Of a stretch of 64,000 bases of DNA, positions 48,515 to 58,972 are shown piece by piece. Under the pieces are notes generated by a model that had not been told where the DNA came from, ran no database searches, and was given only the letters and a program-made list of their open reading frames with translations. The stretch's first letter is position 1. Each line of letters opens with the position of its first letter. This DNA comes from Ilyonectria destructans (taxonomy: Eukaryota; Ascomycota; Sordariomycetes; Hypocreales; Nectriaceae), in NCBI GenBank assembly GCA_020740775.1, contig JAHEWK010000006.1:2046001-2110000 (forward strand). Reading direction: 5' to 3'. Position numbers and translations under genes: made by a program.

Positions 48515-51500
48515 GGGCATATCAATTGCACTTTTAGAGCCGGCCTTGGGTACCTGCGTTAACCAGAAAAAGCGTCTAGTTTGGCTCTGCTCTACTACGT
48601 AACTTAGCAGGAACTTACTTAACCAACCCCTTCACGGGTGGGTGACTTTTGGCCGTGGTTGTGGAGTCATCGTAAGAGTTTGGTTACTTTTTCCTGTCAT
48701 CGAAGGCTCGACGCCCGTCATACTCCGAGTTCGCGACAAGGATGCGGCGATTCGCCGCGGGCTGTTCGCGGTTCAGCAAGCCTCCCGCCGCTCTATTGCT
48801 GGATCATCTCGCCATCGCCACTCCGTTTCCGATGGACTTGTGACTTGTCTGTTTTCAGAGGTCTTTCCTTTTTCCGCGCTCCCCTGGGTTGGCACTCGGC
48901 CGGATGACGAAGGGTGCTTTAGTTCCAACGGAATCTTGCATTGGCATACATGACACATGGTCCCCACGGCGGAGCTTCTGCACGCTTGTCTAAGGACCGG
49001 TCTGTACGAATACTGCGCTGTACTGTACTGGCCTGTGGCCTGGAGTGGCACGGGTTTCGATTCGAGCCCCGGACCCCGGTGTCGAAGATTGACGGCGGCG
49101 GATCCGGATTCTCGCCCGGTGCGTGCCCTTGTCTGTGATATGCGACAGACCTGTGCCTGTCTCTGCTGCTCCGTCGTTGAAGAGATGCACAATGCCAGAT
49201 CTGATTGATCCCCATGCTACGGATACTTGGCTGAGCGTGGCCCCGGCCTCGGCACTGCCCAGAATCACACGGTCCACGTTACCTGGCGCGATGTGACTTT
49301 CTCCTCACCCACGTCGGTACATACTTTGTTTGTCGGGCTACTGCATACGGAGTAGCTTTTCTTCGATTCAAGTTTGGTGCGTCGCCGAGCTCCCGCCGTT
49401 GACTAGAGGCCATAGTCTCGCTTTAGCTCCCGCCTTTGACGATGTTAGGCAGGTCATGCTCAACACCTGGCTGTGCCAGCACACCCTCCCTCGGGTCGTA
49501 AATAATCTTGGGGGCTGGGTAAAAAGACGACTCTTGTCGGCCGAGATTGACGAGATAGGCCGGTGTCGTAATCTCGCAGCACTCGTGGCCTTGATCAGGC
49601 AGTGACAGGGCCCTGGGGTCCTGGGATGCTGGGTCACAGGCGACCTGCGGGGATGTTTAGCCACCAGCCTCTCTTGTTACTTTTCCATCCCTGTTGCCCA
49701 TGTTACAAACAGCTCTGTTGGTTTGTCGCCTGCGACGTGCTGCAAGAGATAGGAAATGACGACAGCAATTGAAGGTTGAATTGCAAACTGCATACGGAGT
49801 ATTCCGCGCGGCGCAGCTTGATGCATCCGCGATCCATCTTGCACCACATGAACTCCGTACAGGATTATCAGATGTTGTAGATCCCCCGGCTCCAGGGTCT
49901 AAAGAGGCAGGACGCTTTGCGGCCCCCAAACGGGGAGGTGGACGACTACCCAATGCTGGATCTGACCGAGGTGGAGACATGAGTTTATCATAATGCAATA
50001 CAGTTTGAGGGATGAGTTTTTGGCTTCCTTTGTTCTCTGGAGCTTTGTCTGCTGAAGTGGTTTTTCGAATCTCTAAAATGCCACTTACGTAGAAGCTTGA
50101 AACGATGTTGACTATTTACCTTGGTAGGCGTTTAACACCCCCCGTGGTTCCGTGCCATCCGCGCCGTACCTGCTCCGGCGTACTGTAGCGCATCCTACAT
50201 ACACTCATGCACATTGCCCGTCTACTTGCCTATGCATTGCACATGCACAGGAGGCCGGCCCTGTCCCTAGCCTGGTGGCACCTTATGCACCTTGCATACC
50301 CGGCCAACGGTGCGTGCGCAGGGCAGGCGGCCATGCCATGCTAGATGGGCAGCATGAGATCTGCCAAAGTTTATAATTATAATTATCTGTGGTATCCGTA
50401 CCTGGAGTTTGACCGTACCGGGGAATTGCCAAAGCCTACGAATGTAGGTTATTGAAGACCATCTTAGACACTCGCCTCTGCAAGCACTCTGCAAAGGAGC
50501 GAAGTTGGTCGATGCTGTACTGGCCGGAAGGGCCGCCCTCCTCCTTGAGCCGGCGGCTACTGCGCCGCATTGAACTGTTAGCCATCCCAGGACTGGAACA
50601 GCCGTCGACGATATCGGATGCTTCCAAGTACTCGAGCAAAATACTAAGATCCTTCCACGGCCAGCATGAACCATGATGATGTGAGTTCGTTTAGTCCCTG
50701 CAAGATACTTTTTGAAACAGGACTATCAGGGACGGGATGCCTCGAACATCCGAGACCGATGCGATGTGCTGGGCTGCCTCGGTCAATTGATCATGAATAT
50801 CTTATCGGAGGTTGGTCAAAACAGAGAGGGGATTCGAGCCCTGTTCCTTGCTAGAAGCAAGATATTTAACCAACCGAGGACGGGCAGAAACTGACAAGGC
50901 AGGGCGGCCAATACCCAGGCCCCTGTCCAATCCGAAAAGACGCGGAGGGTACAAACTACAAAGTACCTCGACTACAATATTGGATGTGGGAGGTGGGCAA
51001 ATATGATGGGATTCAAATTCAGGGTGATGATGGACTGAGCGAGGACAGGGGAGAGCAAACATGAGCTCGCCCGGGTACTTTGGCAACGAGGCACGGGTCG
51101 GAGTACATTGCCATGTCATGTCTTTTCGGAACCGAAGTCGGGGTGGCTTGACGGGGGTCGAGGATTGGCAACCCGACAGGCTCAATGCCGGCGGCCATGT
51201 CTCTGTCAAAGTCAGATGCGGTCGGCTGAAGCAACACGCTGGCCTTGAATGAAAGGGCAGGCCGAAGAAAGAAAGGACCAGAAAAGAAGGCGAAGTCGGG
51301 TTGCAGGGCGATCCTGGGCAGTGATGATCGTCCCCTTGCCGCCGGAGGTGCATGATGGGCCGAGTCTCTGCGAGGAGACACAATGACAATGGCGCAGACA
51401 AACCGCTGGCGGGAAGAAGTGAGACATGGCTCGCCGCGAGTGGTCCATCGAAACCGCCACAACCCACCGCCGGTACCCAAGGACCATGGGCATCGGAAAT

Positions 51501-51714
51501 AGCAGCCCTTCCGCAAACTAGTTTCTGGCGTGTTGGCGCGTTGGCACTGTGCCCACTTGGTCCCATTGTGCGAGGTTTGTTCGCGGGCCAGTCCAGCCAC
51601 GGGGGCGATAGGCACGATGGGGGCTCACAGAGACAGACGGGAGAGGGAAAGGGAGAGGGAGAGGGAGAGGAGAAAAGGCTGGGTGGCAAGGACCGCAATC
51701 GCGCATCATCAACA

Positions 51715-51782
51715 CCAGACAGAGCCAGACAGCCAGACAGAGCCAGACAGCCAGACAGAGCCAGACAGCCAGACAGAGCCAG
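51715..51782 (+). repeat. 18-bp tandem repeat, 3.8 copies
   Basis: The unit CCAGACAGAGCCAGACAG is perfect in all copies. Being a multiple of three, it creates a six-residue repeat (ALSGCL) in an antisense open frame. Identical copies suggest recent expansion, so length polymorphism among strains is likely. Confidence 0.9.
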
Positions 51783-51812
51783 TACAATGACCGGCGCCTG
51801 CAGCGGAGCCTT

Positions 51813-51861
51813 CAGCGGCACACTCAGCGGCACACTTCAGCGGCACACTCAGTGGCACACT
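51813..51861 (+). repeat. 12-13-bp tandem repeat, 4 copies
   Basis: CAGCGGCACACT is repeated four times. One copy has an extra T and the last has CAGTGG. It lies 30 bp after the 18-bp repeat block. Confidence 0.8.
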
Positions 51862-51953
51862 CAGCAGCGCCCTTGACCCCCATTATCCCAGCGACCCAGT
51901 CGAGCAAATCCGGTGTCCTCGGGAGGCGACAGGCGAGGCCCATCATGGGGGGC

Positions 51954-51981
51954 CACGGACCACGGACCACGGACCACGGAC
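51954..51981 (+). repeat. 7-bp tandem repeat, 4 copies
   Basis: CACGGAC is repeated four times without a mismatch. Confidence 0.9.
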
Positions 51982-52897
51982 CAAATAGCCAAGGGCACTC
52001 CGCACCAGCGGGCGCCGGCTCGCACGATTGCGCCCGAGATCCAAACGACCGGGGGTGTTGGATATTCGCTCAGTCATCATCCACATTGACGAGGAGGAGG
52101 CTGGCGGTGACGCTCAAGACAAGACAAGGGGTAGCCAGTCTGGAGTCTAGAGTCTGGAGACGCGAGCACCATTGACTTTTCTCCTCGTCGGAGCGAAGCG
52201 ACATGGGCCTCACTTCTCAGTCGGTACCGAGTTGACGGCGAACCAAGGCAGGGCACAGCCCCTCCGCGTCGCGAAGACAAACCCAACAGGGCGTTTCCAG
52301 CCGTCAGCTGCCAGTCGCCAGTTCCAGGTCCCAGCCAGGGTTCCAGTGTTTGTGCGAAGTCTCGGTGGTTGTACTGTACATAGCCTGTAATTGGTGATCA
52401 TAGTCTTTGCCTAGGAGGGACTATTTTGAGGTAGGAAGTGTGTTTGTGTGTGTGCGGCGCGTGCCCGCAACTCAATGAATGGCGAATGGGCGGTATGGAC
52501 GCGCCGTTGGGCCTACTACGTAGTGAAATCGTAAAGTTGGAAACGCCGGAGCAATCAGAGGCCCCAAAGGAAACCAAGCAAAAGCCCGAGGTGCAAAACC
52601 TTGTCGCCCTCTGGCTCGTGTAGAGCGGTGGTACGGAGTAGTCGTCGCCATGTCCGCCATGTAGCCATGTCGCCATGGATGGGGGTGAGAGAGTCTAGAG
52701 GCGTACCAGGTACCCAACCTTGAGCTAGCCCAGCACCGTGCCGCAACAGGAGGGGAACCTCAAAGACTTTCCTACCTCGGAGTGAGGGGAAAAAAGGCGT
52801 GAAAGCACACAACACACGACACGACACCACAACACAACAGCACAACAACACAGACGACACGACACACAACATCCATCCCTCCCAACCCAACACGACA

Positions 52898-52922
52898 CCA
52901 ACGCAACGCAACGCAACGCAAC
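52898..52922 (+). repeat. CAACG pentanucleotide repeat
   Basis: CAACG is repeated four times with a partial fifth copy. It sits at the end of a 120-bp A/C-rich low-complexity stretch (52800-52922). Confidence 0.85.
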
Positions 52923-53972
52923 CTCCCGCACCCGCGAGACGCCGAGAAGCAGGGCCTGCCTGCCACGAGCCAACCAGGAGAAAAAGCAAAGAAAGTCACC
53001 ACCCGCCAACCCAAGCCCCAGCTTCCAGCCCCAGCCCACCGCACAGCAAAGTAGCGCGTGGCATGCACTGGGTGTGCTGTAGTGCTGGCGCGAGTGAGCG
53101 GAGCAGCCGGGGGGCCAGGAGGGCAGCATCCATCGCTCCCGCCCACCCCCGGCTAGGTGCCCCCCCGGCTCACTGGCCGCGCCGACCAACCCTGCCCTGC
53201 GCCCTGTGGCCCAGCGGTCCAGTGGTGGCCCAGAGGGCGATCCAGTGGGCTCTTGGGGTGCTTTGCGGGTGTCCTTGCGCGACCAGATTCCCCCGTAAGG
53301 GAGCGCTCCCTACAGGCCTCCCTCCAGGGGCCACGCCGCCAACGCCGCCCGGCCAGCAGCGAGCGCCAGCGTCCGCCAAGCGCCATCACCCCCATGATCA
53401 CCTCTGCACTTCTTCCCCCCCCGTCTGGTACGACACTGTTCCACCCACCCCGCTGAGGCCCCCGGTCGACACGCCCCTCGCACCACCCACCATCACATCT
53501 CCGGACGCTCTTTGGCTCTCCAAGTCCCTACAGACCCTCCCTCTCCCACCGAGAATGAGCGCCAGGCGGCCCTGGCTCGTGCGCTGACAAGAGAGCGAGC
53601 AGTGCGCGCGCCCAACTGTGGAGCTCGCGCCGGGGGATAGGGACGGCAGAGAAGCGCAGCGAGGCTAAAGGTCCTGGTCAGTCTTGGTCAGTCCCGGGCG
53701 TTTGCTCGACTCCATCCCGCGAAACGCTAGAACAGAGACAGAGGGAGCGACGAGAACCAGCACTGTACAGCGCAGCACTATACTTGCCGGGCTCAACAAA
53801 ACGTCCAGCCCAGTCAACCCAGTCAATCCAGTCGGGTAGGCCCTCGGCCGAGGAGGGCGAGGTCGGGGAGAGAGAGACAAGAGACAAGAGATAAAAGACA
53901 AAAGACAAAAGACAAAGAAAGTAAAATAACATCCCACGAGGAGGAGATACGGATAGACAAGGAGAAGTCAAT

Positions 53973-54000
53973 CAGTCAGTCAGTCAGTCAGCCAGTCAGT
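53973..54000 (+). repeat. CAGT tetranucleotide repeat
   Basis: Four CAGT units, a 4-bp interruption and two more units. It lies at the upstream end of the probable StuA promoter and leader. Confidence 0.85.
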
Positions 54001-54683
54001 CAATTGGGGATTGGGGGCGTGGGCATCGGATTTGTCGCGTCGGTTCTGTCTTTGTCTCCCCGGCCGAAAAAAAAGTCAACCCGGCCCAGATCAAAACCCT
54101 CGGCCGCGGTACCTAGTCAATCCCCTCTCGCTCTCTCCCTCTGTTCGCTCAATCGAAACCTTGCGACAAGAGGAACAGGCGCCAAGAACCCAGAACCACC
54201 TAGGAAAAGACAACCAGAGACAAGGTCCCAGGTCCCAGGTAGGTCCAAACGGAGGTCCAAAGACGCACAAAGTACCTTGACAAGTTTCTCTCCCCTGGCT
54301 CTACTTCCACTTCCCCTTGCCCTTGTCTCTTCCATCCACTCACTTACTTGCCTTCCGTGGACCGTGGACCGTGGCCGACCGACGCCCCCCCTACTCCTCC
54401 TACTCCTACTCCCTATGTACTCCTCCTCCTCCACTCCCACTCCCGACCCTGTCTAGCTTCACCCTACCAGTCGTTCCCTGCAACTGCGGGACCCGTCGAC
54501 CACTACGTACCGTACCCGTACTTACCTGCCTCCTCTCACCACCACCACCACCACCGACCACCGACCACCACCGCCAAAAACAAAACCTTCCCCGGAGAGG
54601 CGGTTCCTCTGTTTTTCTTCCGTCTTCACGACTCCACCGACCTCCTCATTTTTCCTGCCCCGACCTTGAGGTTCACGAGGAAG

Positions 54684-54839
54684 GTAAGTAGTGTCGTGTC
54701 TGTGCTTCCTCATCTTCCATCTCTTCCTTCCTCGCATGATTCCTGCTCTCCCCCTCTCTTCCTCTGCGCAACATCCAACGTCCCTTGTCCCCTCCTCTCC
54801 GCCCCGATCTCCAACGCAGCTAATCCGTCTGCATTGCAG
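54684..54839 (+). other. Probable 5'-UTR intron of StuA
   Basis: A strong GTAAGT donor at 54684, a GCTAAT branch-like site near 54820 and a TTGCAG acceptor ending at 54839 outline a 156-bp intron in the leader. Inferred from splice signals only. StuA/ASM-1 genes of other moulds have long, intron-containing leaders. Confidence 0.5.
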
Positions 54840-54907
54840 TAGCGGGTGAACCCCCCCGACGCCAGAGAAGTCAAGAGAAAAGCCTCCAAACACCGGCGAC
54901 TGTTTGC

Positions 54908-55060
54908 ATGCGACTGTTCCTTCCGACCTTCCATCCCAACCGACTCAACCCCTCCTACTTCTTCTCTTCATACTCTTTTTGCCTCTTTCACCGGCATCGA
55001 CGCTGCATCCATATTCGCTCGCATCCACGTCCGTCGCTCGTGCATCGCCTCCGCCAGTAA
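54908..55060 (+). other. Upstream ORF 1 in the StuA leader (50 codons)
   Basis: ATG at 54908 opens 50 codons (MRLFLPTFHP...) and stops at 55058-55060, about 500 bp before the StuA start. It could reduce translation of the main frame. Upstream mini-ORFs are known in Aspergillus nidulans stuA. Confidence 0.45.
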
Positions 55061-55128
55061 CTCGTCTTGCATTCGCCTCTCGCGCTGGCACTCGCTTTGA
55101 CATTGGCCCTTCAAAAAGATTCCGTTGG

Positions 55129-55176
55129 ATGTTACGATTTGAGACGATTGAATTTTTTATGCCCTGTTACGATTAG
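55129..55176 (+). other. Upstream ORF 2 in the StuA leader (15 codons)
   Basis: ATG at 55129 encodes MLRFETIEFFMPCYD and stops at 55174-55176. No further ATG occurs before 55556, so ribosomes resuming scanning would next meet the long StuA frame. Confidence 0.45.
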
Positions 55177-55555
55177 CACGCCTCTGAACGAGTCCGTCTT
55201 GCAGCCATTTTCCAAAACTCCACGCCTTCACGTCTCCCCCGTCGACGACAAGCAGTGCCTCCTCTAGGTCTCACCGTATCCCGGACCCTTGTCATTTTTA
55301 CCTGCAACGAGCCTCTCTCGTCTGCCCAATTGCCCCAGCCGTCATTGTCGGGTCCTCCCTCGGACACGAATCGAACCCTCGCGCTCCCAGCAGCCTGGAA
55401 GCGCAGCCTTTCCTCGAGGTCGGCCAAGCTCCGTCCTCCTTTAGGAACTAGGAAACACCGGAAAGCTGGATTTGCCGTCGATCTCGCAAGTGCAGACCCG
55501 GGGTCCGTCCGACGTACAGTGCTTTAACCCCCACGCCGCCCAGCGTTTGTCGTAT

Positions 55556-57798
55556 ATGAGCAGTGAGAGATTGCCATCTCTGCCGCTTCCACCGCCGGGC
55601 CAGGCCTACTCAGGCACTTCGTCACCTCGGGTCAGCTCCATCGGGTCCTACAACGGCTCCCACTCGGGCTCCCAGTCGTCTTTCACTTCGGCCGCCTCCT
55701 CCAACGGGCCCAAGACCCCTTCCCCAACTCTGCCCATCAACGCCATCACCGGCCCTTCCACCTCTATCACCAGTTACGACGCCATGAACCAGGCTGCTAC
55801 TGACATGTACTACCCCCAGCACATGTCTGCGGGACAGGCCCCCGCGCCCCAGACTGTCACCTCTGGAGGAATGAGCCACTACCCTCAACACCAGCAGCCG
55901 CCTTTGTTGCAGCCAGGTCCTGCTCAGTACTCGGCCCCGGCCCCGTACAACCAATATGGCGGCTATGCCAATGGGCTCACCTCTCCTCCCACCGCCCCTC
56001 CGGTGTCAAACCCGATGGGTGCTCAGAACGTGCTTCCTCTGCCCGGCGTTGGCGCCCAGGGCACGATGCAGAGCGGTTACCAAGGTTTTGATACTACCGG
56101 CCAACAGCCCCCGCCAGGCATGAAGCCCCGTGTCACCGCTACGCTGTGGGAGGACGAGGGCAGCCTGTGCTTCCAAGTCGAGGCTCGAGGTATTTGCGTT
56201 GCTCGACGCGAGGGTAAGGACTCCTGAACACACCACAAGCAAATTTTTTAGCTGACTGGGACGACAGATAACCACATGATTAACGGAACCAAGCTGTTGA
56301 ATGTAGCTGGTATGACCCGTGGTCGACGAGATGGTATTTTGAAGAGTGAAAAGGTTCGACACGTCGTCAAGATTGGCCCCATGCACTTGAAGGGCGTTTG
56401 GTATGTTCATTCTCAACGGTCAAGACATCGAGTGGACCACTAACCGAGACAAGGATTCCTTACGACCGAGCCCTGGACTTTGCCAATAAGGAGAAGATCA
56501 CCGAGATGCTTTACCCGCTGTTCGTCCATAACATTGGCGCTCTGCTGTACCACCCGACAAACCAGAGTCGGACCACCCAGGTGATGGCTGCTGCTGAGCG
56601 ACGCAAGCAAGAGCAGAACCAGATGCGAAACCCCGCGCCACCCGGACTCCCTTCGATCGGCCAGCACCACCCCTCAATGGCCCTTCCCGGTCCTCAGCCT
56701 TCTCTGCCCTCTCACAACAACATGGGTCGCCCATCGCTTGACCGCGCACACACCTTCCCCACTCCTCCTACTAGCGCTTCGAGCGTCATGGGAGGCATGG
56801 GAACATCAGAGAGCTTCAATTGGCAGGGACAAGGAATGAGCGGACCTCAAGGTACCAACCCAATGTCGATTGACACCGGTCTAAGCAACGCGCGCTCAAT
56901 GCCAACTACCCCAGCTACCACCCCGCCCGGTTCCTCCATTCAGAGCATGCATTCGTACCCCTCCGGCGCGCAACAGCAGTATGACAACTCCCGGCCAATG
57001 TACAACACCCAGTCGCAGCAATCTCCCTACCAGACCTCAAACGCCAACCCACAGGATCGGATGTATGCTCCGCCCAACTCGTACCCCAAGAATGAAATGG
57101 GCCCTCCTTCAAGCAGGCCTTCGGCTTCGGGACCGTCCGGAGAGCACCATGACAGCAAGCCCCCCAATGGTTTGATTCATTCCGATCAGGCTGCCCAGCC
57201 TCAGAACGGCGATGAAGAGAACGAGCATGAGCACGATGCGGAGTACACCCACGATAGTGGCGCCTATGATGGTAGCCGCAACAACTACAACTACACCGCC
57301 CCTGGTGTTGGAGCGTTGGCAAACGACACCAACCTGTCACCTGAGATGACTGGTTCACCCAGTCATCCGGCCCCATCAGGACGAGCTACCCCTAGGACGG
57401 CCGCTCCTACACAACCTTACTACCCCCAGCACGCCGGATACAACACCCCCCCTCGTGTTCAGCAGACCACCAGCAACCTCTATAATGTAATGAGCAACGA
57501 CCGCGGAACGGCAAATGGCGCGCCCGGCAATGACGTTTACGCACCTGCGGCTGACATGTCTGGTATTCCCAATGGTTATTCTGCCCAGCCTCCTGTGATG
57601 AATGGGGCTGCAGGTGTCCTGAAGCGCGGACGCGAGGACGATGAGGAACTATCCCGCCCCTCGAGCGATGGCCCTGGCTCCATGGGCAATCTCGATCTAA
57701 AGCGACGAAAGACCATGATGGAGTCGACTGTGCCGGCCCCCACCTACGATGCCATGTCGCGTCCCGCCTCAGCCGTTGGCGGCCCCCGGCGACGATAG
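55556..57798 (+). CDS. stuA: StuA, APSES-domain developmental regulator
   Basis: Nuclear bHLH-like APSES transcription factor controlling conidiophore and cell-pattern development (StuA, Neurospora ASM-1). Three exons: 55556-56213, 56268-56400 and 56454-57798, for 711 residues. The APSES DNA-binding domain spans about residues 191-305, from [20 protein letters not shown] through [19 protein letters not shown] and [20 protein letters not shown] to [13 protein letters not shown]. It is interrupted by both introns. The rest is Pro/Ser/Gln-rich, with [15 protein letters not shown] and [14 protein letters not shown] as in other StuA proteins. A basic nuclear-localisation cluster (KRGRED and LKRRKTM) lies near 655-690. 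An internal ATG at 55784 ([14 protein letters not shown]) matches the start known for Fusarium StuA and would give 635 residues. The 76-residue Ser-rich extension from 55556 also looks coding, so two isoforms are possible. The long leader has uORFs. Confidence 0.93.
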
Positions 57799-58972
57799 TG
57801 TTGTGTACCGTCACAATCCTTCTCATGTTCACCTGTTGCGTCTCGTCTACGGAGGCGTTGCAGCATTCTGGGCGTTGAGAGACACTTTGGGAGTGTCTCC
57901 TGCGAATAATTCAGATTTTGCGCCGCTCTTTTCACGGTGCAACGACACATTCCTTAAAAACTTTCTTAAGCTCTTGCTTTGCTTTTCCTGATATTCGCAG
58001 TCGATTCTCGGCGCTACTCTCGACTACAGGATACGCTGACGAGTTATGATACGACTTCCAATTCTATGTTACCTAAGATGCCCTGTCATGGATGTACATG
58101 GCTGATGAGTCACGCTTTGCATGGAGGTCTTAATTTTTTTTTAAGAGAGAGCCACTGCAACCTTTTCCCTTACCATGGACTGCTCCGAGAAACGATACGA
58201 GTGCACGGGATGAGAGACAGCACTGCCTGTAATGATCCTCAGGCGGGAATGATGAGTTCGGGTTGGACCCGTTCAATACGCTTTCCCTTTTTGACTACCT
58301 TCGAACTTTCCACTTGGAAGAAATCATTGGGAACGAAAGAGACATTTTTATGACGACTTATGACATTTTCTCCTTTTTTTCCCTTCCCTTCTCTCTTCTG
58401 ATGCTATCAAAAGCGCCAAAGACGGTGTGTTTTTGGAAATGTTGCTTTAGTCGGTAACGAGTTATGAAGGACAATAAAAGCTGTTTTTCGAGTACCACAA
58501 ATACAAGTCTAGAGATTCGGATGCGATGAATTTGACTTTGTGATAACCATGGCCTTGTGCGTATCCCAAAATAATTTTCTAGTTGAAAGGTAAGTTACTC
58601 ATTGGAATCACCATTCATGTGCAATGGCATCATACGCAGTAGTATCAAACTCTCCACTGCAGATATGCGCTGGGTTGTCTCAGCTGCATGCGCCACTGAG
58701 GCACCAGATGAAGGGTAGGCGTTCCTTAGAGTTTCTTCAATACCACCTGCATGATGATGTATGTTGACTTGGAGTGAGTCGTTGAGTCACGTGGTGGTCC
58801 GAGAGCCGTCGTCAGGCCAACGAGTAAACAACTCCCCCTTAGTTCCGCGTCCGAAATGATGGGATACGGTCATTTTTAGGACAAGCAAACGAGATCGAAA
58901 ACCTCGCCCACCTCACTTTGCTTACACTCTTTGCATTAATTGACTTTGCATTTTGATTTCAGCGGCTTCACG
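57799..58972. other. StuA 3' flank and promoter of the coiled-coil gene
   Basis: AT-rich sequence without a convincing gene. A TTTCAG acceptor-like signal ends at 58962, just before the next start codon, so the following gene may have a 5'-UTR intron. Confidence 0.5.

Larger units (their letters stand above)
41343..53972. other. Gene desert upstream of StuA
   Basis: About 12.6 kb with no supported gene, followed by the StuA leader. Open frames up to 343 codons exist (50802-51833 minus, 52799-53587 plus, 45653-46252 minus) but are low in complexity, repeat-derived or unlike any family known to me. The sequence is GC-rich and not obviously RIP-mutated. It contains a series of short tandem repeats listed separately and several copies of TACGGAGTA (49346, 49793, 52632). 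It may be a long regulatory region or encode non-coding RNA. Confidence 0.55.

Noticed and set aside
49040..49070. tRNA B-box-like GATTCGAGCC
   Set aside because: The B-box consensus is not met at the key G, and no T-stem pairing is possible.
50802..51833. 343-codon minus-strand frame in the desert before StuA
   Set aside because: Its N-terminus is made by the 18-bp tandem repeat, composition is Ser/Pro/Leu-rich throughout, no domain is seen, and neighbouring frames are equally open because of high GC.
52799..53587. 262-codon plus-strand frame
   Set aside because: Begins in A/C-rich low-complexity sequence (His/Thr/Asn runs) and continues Pro/Arg/Ala-rich without conserved blocks.
55360..55395. 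tRNA-like B box (GGTTCGATTC on the minus strand)
   Set aside because: The flanking bases do not form a T-stem, and no acceptor or anticodon arm can be drawn.
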